A stretch of 37,602 bases of DNA from Pirellulales bacterium (GCA_017853835.1 JAFMIU010000032.1:1-37602), one strand, 5' to 3'; shown: positions 26,186 through 34,936, counted from the first letter of the stretch. Notes: generated by a model not told the origin, from the sequence alone. A program made the numbers and translations.

Positions 26186-26968
26186 TCACTTCTGGAAGAT
26201 GGCGGGGGCGAGACCGATCTCGCCGAGATCTGTGCCGCTCGCGGCCACGGCGACCTTCTTGCGGCCCTTCGAGGCCTTTTCGGACTTGCCGCCGATCGTC
26301 ATCTCGGCGATGTAGCCGGCCTTCTCATGCCAGAACTGCAGCTCGACCTCGCCGGCCGGCACATCCTTGATCTCGAACGAGCCGTCGGCGGCCGACACGG
26401 CAGCGTAGGGATTCGGCCGAACGACGAGCCACCCCTTCATCCATGGATGGATGTTGCAGGTGACCTGCGCCGGAATCGCCTCGTCCGTCGTGAACTTCAC
26501 CGTCGCCTCGCCGCCGGCGGGGATGAGGTTGTTCGAGGGGGCATTCTTCTGCGTGGCGATGTTGCTGTTGTGGCCAATCGTGTCGGAGTTCTTCACGACC
26601 AGTTCCTGACCAACCTGAACGAACGTCACATGGGGCTGGAACCGGCAGTCCTTGTTGTCGAGGACCACCTTCGTTGACGCGGCGGCTGCGGCAGCCTCAG
26701 GCTTCACCTTCACACCCTTGTCGCGCACAAAGACCACGACATTGGCGACCCCCTTGTCGCCCCCGACCATCAGTTCCTCGGCCACGAGCTTGTGCTTGCC
26801 GCAGACATCGACGTCCTTGTCGATCTTGAGCTCGACCGGGGCCGCGGCATCACCCGACAGCACGAACCGCCCCTTGATCGTGCCCCAGTCGTCGGCATGC
26901 GCCGATCCGGCAGCCAGGAATCCAAACGCCACGAGGACGGCCGAGGAGAGCCGGGGGAAGCGTGTCAT
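26186..26968 (-). CDS. Secreted cupredoxin-domain protein
   Basis: This 260-residue protein has a Sec signal peptide (cleavage AHA-DD near residue 25). An N-terminal domain contains KGRFVLSGDAAAP and KDVDVCGKHK. A cupredoxin domain follows with copper ligands His133 (TIGHN), Cys171, His174 and Met177 in CNIHPWMKGW. It ends in a small strand module (YAAVSAADGSFEI). All four type 1 copper ligands are present. It is a soluble paralogue of the lipoprotein that follows, and both are placed between the multihaem cytochrome c and the di-haem cytochrome c. The start at 26968 has GGAG upstream. Copper carriers of this type are plausible links between the two complexes. Confidence 0.87.
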   Translation of the reverse strand: MTRFPRLSSAVLVAFGFLAAGSAHADDWGTIKGRFVLSGDAAAPVELKIDKDVDVCGKHKLVAEELMVGGDKGVANVVVFVRDKGVKVKPEAAAAAASTKVVLDNKDCRFQPHVTFVQVGQELVVKNSDTIGHNSNIATQKNAPSNNLIPAGGEATVKFTTDEAIPAQVTCNIHPWMKGWLVVRPNPYAAVSAADGSFEIKDVPAGEVELQFWHEKAGYIAEMTIGGKSEKASKGRKKVAVAASGTDLGEIGLAPAIFQK

Positions 26969-27039
26969 GGGTGTTCTCCGAAGGTGGGACAAGAAGGGAG
27001 GGTGGGAGCGAAGCACGGCGGGACGCCGCGAACGCCTTT

Positions 27040-30000
27040 CTAGTTTAGTGCGATCGGCGACGGAGACGAATCGATCCGCGACAGCGGCACGACCGCCGGT
27101 TGGGAACCGGCCGCGGCCTTCGTCGCGGGGGGTGTGCGCTGCCCAGGACCGCCAGCCGGAGGCGGTGGCTGCCGGAGCACCGCCTCGAGCGACAGATTCC
27201 GCTTGGCGAAGGTGTCGAACTGCATGAGCAGGTCGGTCAGGGCATCGACCTGCTGCTCGCTCGAACCCGCATAGAGATCCTGGCTCACCGGCTGGTTGAA
27301 CGGAATGTTCACCGGCATGCCCGTGTAGGGGAGGAACCGCTTCGGGTTGGCGATCCAGCCATGCACGTAGTCGGGGCGAAGCCGCTCGTGGACACGCTGG
27401 AGTTGTGGAGCGAGCGCCTTCACGCTGCCGGGCGGCGTGTAGTCGCCCACAAGGTGGCACTTCACGCAGTAGTTGTTGTTGGTCACGATCTTGAGCGCAC
27501 CCTGGAGGTGGCCCGGGTGCGCCTGCTCGGCGGCCGCCACGGAAGCCTCGTCGAGCCGCGGGTCGTAGACATACGGATACTCCGCACCATCGACGGCCGC
27601 GAAGTAGTTCACGAGCGCAGCCGCCTTCGCCGCATCGAAGTTGAACTTCGGCATCCGAAGAACGACCGGAGGACGAATCGGATGGGGGTTCAGGAGGAAG
27701 CGATGCAGCCAGGCCGACTGCACCTTCCTGCCCTCGCCCACGAGCGGCGGCGGGAGCCAGCCCCAGGCATCGTCGGCCTTCACGTTGGGATTGACGACCT
27801 TCTCGTCGGCGATGACCACAGGAAACAACAGCCGCGCGAGATCACCGCCCCGTCCGGGATAGTGTCGCCCGGCATCGACCGCGTCCTGCGGCACGATGAG
27901 GTTTTGACCGCCGACCGTCCTCGGCTCGCCATCGACGAGGGCATCCTGCCAGAGCGTGACCGGACGGTGCGGGACCGACTCGGTGTCGTCTTCTTCGATC
28001 GGCACGCCGTCTTCATCGACCACCTGGGCCTTGCCCGTGATGGGATCGATCACCGACATGCCGACCAGGGTGGCACGACGACGCCCCTGACGGTCCGTCG
28101 CCAACGACGCGGCGACCTGATCGGGGGTGAAGTGGGGCGAGAGGAACGGATAGTCGGCAAAGGCCGGGGCCTCACCCAACGACTCCGGACGATAGCGGAT
28201 GTCCCAACGATCCATTTCGAGCGAATGGCAGCCGCCGCAGTTGTACTGCTCGGCCACGACCAGGCCATCGAGCCTGGACTGTTCGCGAGGGCTTGGCTTG
28301 TAGACATACTGCGGCGCCGGCGGTTCCGCCACGAGCCCCAGCACGAAGGTCATCACCGCTTCCCGCTGCGTTTCATCAAATGGGAACTGCGGCATGCGAT
28401 ACCGCTCGTTGTACGACTTGTTTTCAGCCTTCTTGTAGTCGTAACTGCGCGGCGCACGAAGCTTTTGCCACAGGAAGCCCTCCCGCTCGTGGCCGAGGAG
28501 CTTTTCCAGGAAGTAGCCCGTGTTCGGGTCGACCGACTCGGGATCCACGTGCGCTTCATCGTGGGCAGGCCCCTCGTAGGCCAGGTCGGGAGAGAGCGCG
28601 GCGTCCTTCTCCGCCTCCGTCGGACCACCATGGCCGCCGTGGCCGTGGCCCCCAAGTTGGTGCGCCACGAAGTGCGACACCTGCTCAAACGCGATGCGCG
28701 AAGGATCCTTCCGACCCCAGTCGGCGAGCGCCGCACCAGCCGGCTTCCCATCCTCGAAGCCCGGGATGTCGTGGCAGCCGTAGCAGGCCAGTTTGTTGAT
28801 CGTCTTCTTGCCGACGTAGGCGAGCAGGGCCCGCTCGCGTCCGGCGCCGGTCAGCCCGGTCAGCATCGTTTCATCACCGGCCACGTTCGGCATGCTTTCG
28901 ACGCCGTTCGCCAGCACCTCGTCGGCCCGGGCCACCGTGAACCGTTCCTTGAGGTACATGAGCGCGAGCTCGTCGAGCGCCTTGCGTTCGTCCGCGGTCA
29001 TGCTGCCGGCGGAGGCCATGGGGAACGAGACGTCGCCGTCGAGGGTTTCGACCATCCACTCGGCGGCAGGCTTCCAGTCACGTCCCGACCCCATGAGGTA
29101 GGCCGTCGCGTCGGCTGCGGGATCACTGACGGTGCCGTCGTCGAGCGTCACCGGCTCGAGCAGCACGTTGGGCATGATCGTCTTGGGGTGGTACCGCGAC
29201 GGCTCGCGGAGCCAGCTGTAGAGCCACTGGGCGCCGTTGGGATGCGATGCGGCCTTGCCGCCGATCCGCGACAGGTTGGGGCCGTGCGTGCTGGTGGCCT
29301 CGGGGAAGTCGTCGTGCTGATGGCAGGCCAGGCATCCCCTGAGCTGCACCACCTTCTTTCCGCGGACCGCATCGGGCTGCGCGGTGGTGCCGTCAAAGGG
29401 CCTGACGTAATCGAACGGCGCGCTCGACTGCGTGAGGTAGTGCACCATCGAGCGGATCTCGAGGGGCTCATACCGCTGCGACTCCTCGAGCTGCTTGCCC
29501 TCGAGGTGGCTCCACAGACCGAAGAACCTCGGCATCTTGGTGGAGGGGCGGAACTCCTGCGGGTTTCGAAGCCAGCTGTAGAGCCAGTCGAAGCCCACCT
29601 TGCTCGACACATGCCGCAGGCTCGGCCCGACCTTGGGCATGGTGCCCGGGGTTTCCGGATCCTTCAGCACCGCCGCAAGCTGATGCGATCGAACCGAGAG
29701 CTTGGCCTCATCGCCCGAGGAGGCATCGCGCTCGAGAGCCTCGCGGAGCCTGACGCGGGAATCACGGCTGTCGGGACCAGACCGCACGTCGGCGACCCAT
29801 CGCGCAAACTCGTCGCCCATGCCCGTGGCGCCAGGATCGGTGGCAATCGCCTCGGCCACCTCGTGGTAGTTGGGCTCAACCCGCATGTCGGGACCGATCC
29901 TCGACTCGGGTCCGGACCAGCCGTTGATCTCGTGACAGCCGTAGCAGCCGTACTGACGAATCGTGTGATACCCGTCGACGAGCTTCGGCGCGGGCGGCTC

Positions 30001-31557
30001 CGGGAACCGCTCGCTGGGCTCGAGGTCGACAACCTGATGATGACACTTCAGGCAGCTCGACTCCTCGAACCGCGCCGGCAGCATCGGCTGGATCCAATGG
30101 TGGTTGTTGAACCACCCGTACTCGTCATGCCATTCATGCCCCTGCTTCGGCGTGTTCGGCGAGTGGGACGCCCACTTGAAACTCGTGGCACTCCCCTGCC
30201 CCTGATGGCAGGTGGTGCATCCGAAGCTCTTCATCGGATGGGGGCTCGAGTCGCCCACGAACAGATCGAGGCGAGGGTGACTCGAATAGGGCTGGGGCAC
30301 ACCACGCCGCACGGTGACCGCCACCGACTTGCCCCATGAGGGCGTGTCGAGCAAGGCGGACACGGCGATCTTGCGGGCCAGTGTCTTGCCACCGTCGACC
30401 GTTTCGATCACGTCGCCCGACTGGAGTCCTGCCAGCGCGGCCGGCGACTCGGGCACCACGACGCTGATGGTCGGGTCGGCCGCGTGAAAGAGCCCCCGTT
30501 CCGCAAGCCGCAGACCGTACGCGGCTTCGAGCGCATCGTTGGGGTCCTTCGACGGCTCCGGCTTCGCGGCGGGCGTGGCCATCGCCACCTGGATCGTCGA
30601 CTCCGCCGGATACCCGGGCTCCGTCGGCGCACCCGGTGCCGACTTGTCCATGCCCTTGTGGCAGGTGGTGCAGCGGTCGAACCGGGCCACGTCACGGAAG
30701 TTGTTGTTGAGCGTCAGCTTCGGCAGCCAGATCTGGTCCACTTTCAACGGACTGTTGAACGCTTCGAGCACCGGCAACTCGAGCAGGCTCTTGCCGGCAT
30801 TGGGCTCGCGCTGGGCCAGCGTTTTCTCGAGCTGCACGAGCTTGGTGCGATGGTCGGCCACGGCCTTCGCCGCGGCATCCTCGTCCCTGGTCAACAAGGC
30901 CAGGTGCGCCTCGAGCTTCTTGCGATGGGTGTTGGCATCCTGAAACGCAAGGGTGGCAGCGACCACTTCGGCCCGCTTGGCGTCGGCGATCGTCAGCAGC
31001 GACGACTGGCGGTCGGCCGGCGCTGCCTCCGCGACGGCGAGCTCATAGTCGGCCCGTGCCTTGTCGAGTTCGGCCCGACGGAGCTTGAGGGCGCCGGCGA
31101 GGTTGTCTTCGCGAAACTTCGTCCGCTTCGCGATGTCGCGGAGGCGGGCAAGGAGATCGCCGCGAAGAATGAGCCGCTGCTCTGCATCGGCCTGGGTCTG
31201 AAGCTGGTCGAGATCGACCTGGGCGAGGTCGGCCGCCTCGGCATCCTCCTTGACCGTGCGCACCTCCTCGAGGAACGCCTCGGTCACCTTCGGATCAAGG
31301 TTCGCCCGACGGGCTTCGGCGAGCGCTGCCTCGAGCTCATCTCGCCTGGCGGCATAGGCCTTCGACGACTGCTCGTCGATGCGGGCCTGGGCCGACCAGG
31401 TTTCCAGGTCGCGAAACTCGCGGGCGTACTTCTTCCAGGGCCGGTTGTGGTCGGCCGTGAGCATCATCACGGTGGCGAGCAGCAGCGCGACGGCTGAGGC
31501 CGCAAACACCACGTGCAGGATTTTGAGGTTCCGCCAGGTCTGTTCGGTTGCGGGCAT
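27040..31557 (-). CDS. Giant eight-haem cytochrome c with a PDZ domain
   Basis: This is a 1505-residue protein starting at the ATG at 31557. A single transmembrane helix (about 12-34) is followed by a long charged coiled coil (about 45-250). Eight CxxCH haem sites follow at residues 296, 447, 502, 538, 742, 925, 1107 and 1364. A PDZ-like domain (about 345-420, with VVPESPAALAGLQSGDVIETVDG) sits between haems 1 and 2. A pattern W-L-x-x-W-L-x-x-P ending in MP recurs near 658, 777, 1283 and 1397 and supplies likely methionine ligands. The end is Pro/Ala-rich. It directly follows the b6-type cytochrome b genes and probably replaces cytochrome c1. I know planctomycete relatives but not a biochemical study. 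Confidence 0.92.
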   Translation of the reverse strand: MPATEQTWRNLKILHVVFAASAVALLLATVMMLTADHNRPWKKYAREFRDLETWSAQARIDEQSSKAYAARRDELEAALAEARRANLDPKVTEAFLEEVRTVKEDAEAADLAQVDLDQLQTQADAEQRLILRGDLLARLRDIAKRTKFREDNLAGALKLRRAELDKARADYELAVAEAAPADRQSSLLTIADAKRAEVVAATLAFQDANTHRKKLEAHLALLTRDEDAAAKAVADHRTKLVQLEKTLAQREPNAGKSLLELPVLEAFNSPLKVDQIWLPKLTLNNNFRDVARFDRCTTCHKGMDKSAPGAPTEPGYPAESTIQVAMATPAAKPEPSKDPNDALEAAYGLRLAERGLFHAADPTISVVVPESPAALAGLQSGDVIETVDGGKTLARKIAVSALLDTPSWGKSVAVTVRRGVPQPYSSHPRLDLFVGDSSPHPMKSFGCTTCHQGQGSATSFKWASHSPNTPKQGHEWHDEYGWFNNHHWIQPMLPARFEESSCLKCHHQVVDLEPSERFPEPPAPKLVDGYHTIRQYGCYGCHEINGWSGPESRIGPDMRVEPNYHEVAEAIATDPGATGMGDEFARWVADVRSGPDSRDSRVRLREALERDASSGDEAKLSVRSHQLAAVLKDPETPGTMPKVGPSLRHVSSKVGFDWLYSWLRNPQEFRPSTKMPRFFGLWSHLEGKQLEESQRYEPLEIRSMVHYLTQSSAPFDYVRPFDGTTAQPDAVRGKKVVQLRGCLACHQHDDFPEATSTHGPNLSRIGGKAASHPNGAQWLYSWLREPSRYHPKTIMPNVLLEPVTLDDGTVSDPAADATAYLMGSGRDWKPAAEWMVETLDGDVSFPMASAGSMTADERKALDELALMYLKERFTVARADEVLANGVESMPNVAGDETMLTGLTGAGRERALLAYVGKKTINKLACYGCHDIPGFEDGKPAGAALADWGRKDPSRIAFEQVSHFVAHQLGGHGHGGHGGPTEAEKDAALSPDLAYEGPAHDEAHVDPESVDPNTGYFLEKLLGHEREGFLWQKLRAPRSYDYKKAENKSYNERYRMPQFPFDETQREAVMTFVLGLVAEPPAPQYVYKPSPREQSRLDGLVVAEQYNCGGCHSLEMDRWDIRYRPESLGEAPAFADYPFLSPHFTPDQVAASLATDRQGRRRATLVGMSVIDPITGKAQVVDEDGVPIEEDDTESVPHRPVTLWQDALVDGEPRTVGGQNLIVPQDAVDAGRHYPGRGGDLARLLFPVVIADEKVVNPNVKADDAWGWLPPPLVGEGRKVQSAWLHRFLLNPHPIRPPVVLRMPKFNFDAAKAAALVNYFAAVDGAEYPYVYDPRLDEASVAAAEQAHPGHLQGALKIVTNNNYCVKCHLVGDYTPPGSVKALAPQLQRVHERLRPDYVHGWIANPKRFLPYTGMPVNIPFNQPVSQDLYAGSSEQQVDALTDLLMQFDTFAKRNLSLEAVLRQPPPPAGGPGQRTPPATKAAAGSQPAVVPLSRIDSSPSPIALN

Positions 31558-31642
31558 GGTGTGATGGTCGTCGGGGCGAGCGTGCGGCGTGTTGGGCGAG
31601 AAACGACACACAGGCCGGCGGCAGCCACCGGCCCGATGTGCG

Positions 31643-32968
31643 TCAGAAGTTCAGTGAGATTTCCGGAATGCTGATGATGTATTTCAGGTTGAACGTCCAG
31701 CGCAGGATCATCTTGATCGGAAGCGTCAGCATGAGCAGCATCAGGTTGGCCATGATCATGTATCGAATGAAACCCATCTTCGCGAAAAAGCCGCGGAAGA
31801 TCGTGACGGCCAGCAGCGGGGGCAGCAGCACGAGGTAGGCCCCCACGAGCAGCAGTCCCGGCGCCTCGCGAAGCAGGATGTAGCCGGCCTGCACGAGCCC
31901 GCCCGCCCCGGCCGGCGGCCTCGGCAGCGGCTTGTCGAGCAGCCCCACCCAAAACATCTGCGGCAGGTCGACGTTGTTGAGCACCTCCACCTTGTAGGGC
32001 GTCCAAAACTCGAACGGACCGAAGAAGTTCCAGTTGGGCCCGCGGAGGAACGTGCCCAGGATGATGAGCGTGATCCAGAGCACGAAGAAGCCGAACTGGA
32101 AGGTGAGGTAGCTGAACTTCCGCTCAGCGATCGAGTAGTAGCCGTTGCCCTTCTTGTTGAAGTCGAGGTAGGGCATCGCCATGAGCCCGAAGATCACCAG
32201 GCTCGGGAGAACCACGCCGGCATACCACGGGTCGAAGTAGACGAGCATTTCCTGAAGGCCGAGGAAGTACCACGGGGCCTTCGAGGGATTGGGCGTCTTC
32301 ACGCTGCTGGCAGGCTCCTCGAGCGGCGCCGGCAGACAGATCGCCCAAATGAGCAGGAAGGCCGCCACGGCCACCATGCAGATGAGCTCCGTGTAGACCA
32401 GGTCGGGCCACACGAGCACCTTCTCGTCGTTTTCCTTCTCCATCGGCGGCAGCCCACGGGCAATGCGGTCGTCATTGACCACCGCCTGCTTGGTGGCGAG
32501 CCAGGTGAAGAAGGCCAGCAGGAAAACAAGGCCGACGATCGGCACGTTGTCGGGCTTCATCACGATCGACGCGAAGTTCTCGTCGGCCATCGAAAGGCCC
32601 ATCAACACGAGCATCACGTTAAGGATCGTCCAGGCCACCATCGGCTGAACGAAGAATCGACGAAACACGAACAACGCCGTGAGGAGGCCGACGGTCCCGA
32701 GCGTGTAGAGCACGGGCCCGGAAAGGCTGTTGACGAGGCCTCGCGCCGAGGCGGGAAGCGAAGGCACCCAGGCCGCCGACCCGGAGAGGGCCAGGCTCGC
32801 GAGCACCATCATCACCACCGACACGGCGGTCCAGACGATGGCCCAGCCGGGCTGCCCCTTCTTTCGCCAGAGGATGTAGGCGGCAACGCCGTTCATGGCC
32901 GCGATCGCGGCGTAGTAGCCACCGAGAAACCCGGCGACGTCCGTCAGAAAAAAGCCGTTGGAATGCAT
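31643..32968 (-). CDS. Cytochrome b subunit IV-like protein with an extra membrane domain
   Basis: This is a 441-residue protein started at the ATG at 32968. The first 180 residues form four or five transmembrane helices (such as VAGFLGGYYAAIAAMNGVAAYILW). The subunit IV domain follows from about 187, with the quinol-site region NPSKAPWYFLGLQEMLVYFDPW (residues 227-248) and two or three more helices. PetD is about 160 residues, so this protein carries a large N-terminal extension. The glutamate of the PEWY motif is absent (KAPWYF, as in some Gram-positive-type relatives). It pairs with the b6-like subunit 10 bp upstream to form the quinol oxidase core. Downstream cytochrome c gene order supports this. 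Confidence 0.9.
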   Translation of the reverse strand: MHSNGFFLTDVAGFLGGYYAAIAAMNGVAAYILWRKKGQPGWAIVWTAVSVVMMVLASLALSGSAAWVPSLPASARGLVNSLSGPVLYTLGTVGLLTALFVFRRFFVQPMVAWTILNVMLVLMGLSMADENFASIVMKPDNVPIVGLVFLLAFFTWLATKQAVVNDDRIARGLPPMEKENDEKVLVWPDLVYTELICMVAVAAFLLIWAICLPAPLEEPASSVKTPNPSKAPWYFLGLQEMLVYFDPWYAGVVLPSLVIFGLMAMPYLDFNKKGNGYYSIAERKFSYLTFQFGFFVLWITLIILGTFLRGPNWNFFGPFEFWTPYKVEVLNNVDLPQMFWVGLLDKPLPRPPAGAGGLVQAGYILLREAPGLLLVGAYLVLLPPLLAVTIFRGFFAKMGFIRYMIMANLMLLMLTLPIKMILRWTFNLKYIISIPEISLNF

Positions 32969-32978
32969 GGGGGTGGTG

Positions 32979-33752
32979 TCACAGCGGGCCGCTGATGCCG
33001 CCGTCCTTTCGCACGCGCCAGAAGTGAATCGCCAGCAGGAGCGCGACCGCAAGTGGAATCGCGATGCAGTGGAGCACGTAGAACCGATTGAGCGTCTCCT
33101 CACCGACGAACCGCGCCCCGAGCAGGCCGAAGCGGGCGTCGGAGGCATCGGTGATCATGTCGATGCCGCCGATGGTCAGCAGTTGCTGACCGGGCCCCTC
33201 GTAGCCGAGGAAGGGCGTGGCACGGGCCATGTTGGAACCCACCGTGATCGCCCAGATGGCGAGCTGATCCCAGGGAAGCAGATAGCCGGTGAACGACAAC
33301 AGGAGGGTGAGCAGCAGCAGGATCACGCCGATCACCCAGTTGAACTCCCGCGGCGGCTTGTAGCTGCCCGTCAGGAACACGCGATACATGTGGAGCCATG
33401 TCGTGATCACCATCGCATGGGCCCCCCAGCGATGCAGCTCGCGAAGGATGCCGAGGCTGGTCACGTCGCGGAGGGCGAGGATGTCGTTGTAGGCCCACTC
33501 CAGCGTCGGGCGGTAGTAAAACATGAGCAGCACGCCCGTCACCGTCTCCACCAGGAAGAGGAAGAAGGTGACGCCACCCATGCACCACGTGAACGACAGG
33601 GCGATGCCCTGCTTCTTGATCGATACCGGGTGGAGGTGGAGAAAGAAGTTGGTGAGCACCACCACGATCCGATTCCGCCGATCGAGCGGCATCGGGTGGC
33701 GGAAAATACTCTTCCAGATCTGGGAGTTGCGGATGGTCTCGCCGATGGCCAT
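32979..33752 (-). CDS. petB: Cytochrome b6-like subunit
   Basis: This 257-residue membrane protein has four helices that hold two b haems. Axial histidines are His107 and His121 in helix B and His228 and His243 in helix D. The 14 residues between the latter pair match the b6 type rather than the bc1 type. Cys57 in FTWCMGG aligns with Cys35 of cytochrome b6, which binds the extra haem ci. It is part of a split cytochrome b with the following subunit IV. It oxidises quinol and passes electrons to the Rieske protein. The start is preceded by the closely spaced Rieske gene (21 bp gap). Confidence 0.95.
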   Translation of the reverse strand: MAIGETIRNSQIWKSIFRHPMPLDRRNRIVVVLTNFFLHLHPVSIKKQGIALSFTWCMGGVTFFLFLVETVTGVLLMFYYRPTLEWAYNDILALRDVTSLGILRELHRWGAHAMVITTWLHMYRVFLTGSYKPPREFNWVIGVILLLLTLLLSFTGYLLPWDQLAIWAITVGSNMARATPFLGYEGPGQQLLTIGGIDMITDASDARFGLLGARFVGEETLNRFYVLHCIAIPLAVALLLAIHFWRVRKDGGISGPL

Positions 33753-33773
33753 GGTCTGGTGCAGGTCCCTTCG

Positions 33774-34838
33774 TCAGACGGTCACGTAGGAATCGGGGTC
33801 GGCCCACTGGCCGAGCTCTTCCTGGAATGTCTTGCTCTTGTCGATTTCAAGCTGCCCGTCGTCGGCAATGCGGATCGCATACCGCTCGAGCGGACGAGGA
33901 GCGGGGCCCTCGAAGTTCACACCGTCCTTGTAGAACCCGCTGCCGTGACAGGGGCACTTGAACTTCTGCTCCGCCTCGAGCCAGCTCGGCGTGCAGCCAA
34001 GGTGGGTGCAGACGGTCTTGAGGGCATAGATCTGCTGCTGTCCCTGGAAGTCGCCGTTGACGACCCAGACGCCGTATTGGGCCACGTACTTCGTCTCGAC
34101 CTTGCCCGACGGAAACCCATCTCTCGACCCCACCTTGAACTTACTCGGGGGCTCGGCCAGCACGTTGGGGAAGAGGAACCGGGCGAGTCCGAGCGAAAAA
34201 AGGCCGCCGGTGACCGCAAGGGCGGAAAAGCCGACCGCCATGGCCGAGCCAAGGGCGATCTGAAGGAACGTGCGGCGATCTTCCGCTGCGCCTGCCGCAG
34301 CCTTGGCGGGCTTGACCGGCTTGGGAGGCACGGTGGCGACGGTTCGAGGCGGAGCGGCCTTCTCGGCCACGGGCTTCGCCTCTCGTGGCTTCGCTGCGGG
34401 CCTGGCAGGCGCGTCAGCCTTGCTCACCGGACCAGGCTTCGCTCCAGCCCGCGCCGCCGCGAGAATACTGGCAGTGTCGCGCTGAACGCCCGTCTTGGCA
34501 GCCCCGGCTTCCGTCGCTTTGGCCGCTGGCTTTGCGGCCGCAGCCTTCGCAGCCGGAGCGGCCGGCTTCGCGGCGGCTGGCTTGGCAGCCGTCTCCGCTC
34601 CGGCAGCTTTATTGGCCCGAGCCATCGCGAGGATGTCGGACACACTCGGCCTCGCACCCCCCGCTGCCGCAGCAGGCTTGGCGGCCGCCGGCTTTGGCTT
34701 GGATGCAGGCGGAGCCGCCGGAGACTCTTCCGTCTCAGTTGCCTTGGGTTCGGGTGGGGAGGCAGCGGCACCCTTGCCGTCCGCCGCACGGGCGGCGGCC
34801 AGGATTTCCGCCACCGACATCTTCTTCTTCTCTGCCAT
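33774..34838 (-). CDS. Rieske iron-sulfur protein with a repeat-rich N-terminal extension
   Basis: This is a 354-residue protein. The C-terminal Rieske domain binds a 2Fe-2S cluster through Cys277/His279 (CTHLGC) and Cys295/His298 (CPCHGSG), with Cys282 and Cys297 forming the disulfide. A Tat-like motif DRRTFLQ (from 187) precedes the transmembrane helix (about 191-222). Before it, some 186 residues are Ala/Lys/Pro-rich and contain a short helical motif three times: SVAEILAAARA (8-18), SVSDILAMARA (65-75) and DTASILAAARA (121-131). This part should be cytoplasmic if the domain is exported. It is first in the respiratory cluster. The ATG at 34838 has GAGG upstream. Confidence 0.95.
   Translation of the reverse strand: MAEKKKMSVAEILAAARAADGKGAAASPPEPKATETEESPAAPPASKPKPAAAKPAAAAGGARPSVSDILAMARANKAAGAETAAKPAAAKPAAPAAKAAAAKPAAKATEAGAAKTGVQRDTASILAAARAGAKPGPVSKADAPARPAAKPREAKPVAEKAAPPRTVATVPPKPVKPAKAAAGAAEDRRTFLQIALGSAMAVGFSALAVTGGLFSLGLARFLFPNVLAEPPSKFKVGSRDGFPSGKVETKYVAQYGVWVVNGDFQGQQQIYALKTVCTHLGCTPSWLEAEQKFKCPCHGSGFYKDGVNFEGPAPRPLERYAIRIADDGQLEIDKSKTFQEELGQWADPDSYVTV
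34281..34820 (-). repeat. Ala/Lys/Pro low-complexity region with three helical repeats
   Basis: Codons for residues 7-186 of the Rieske protein form a GC-rich, internally repetitive stretch. Three copies of S-V-x-x-I-L-A-x-A-R-A lie at 34788-34820, 34614-34646 and 34446-34478. AAAKPAA-type linkers separate them. The similarity is protein-level, and the DNA copies are degenerate, so the motif appears conserved rather than recently slipped. Confidence 0.75.
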
Positions 34839-34936
34839 ACAGGGCCTCGGCGCGGAGCGTCTCCGTCATCGGGAAACAGACCCCGACGACGAGCCGCGAA
34901 ACCGCGTAAAAAGCATGTTTCGGCCGCGTTTGCGAT

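Noticed and set aside
26186..27460. A 424-residue start for the first cupredoxin
   Set aside because: The extra N-terminal 164 residues overlap the 3' end of the cytochrome gene in another frame. The ATG at 26968 has a Shine-Dalgarno and a proper signal peptide.
27100..30339. A 1079-residue plus-strand open frame opposite the giant cytochrome gene
   Set aside because: It is an antisense shadow made possible by GC-rich codon use. It has no start signal and no protein-like motif, whereas the minus strand has eight CxxCH sites.
31613..31633. A GGCCGG / CCGGCC inverted repeat between subunit IV and the giant cytochrome gene
   Set aside because: The six-bp GC-only arms are expected by chance at this base composition and no T-run follows.
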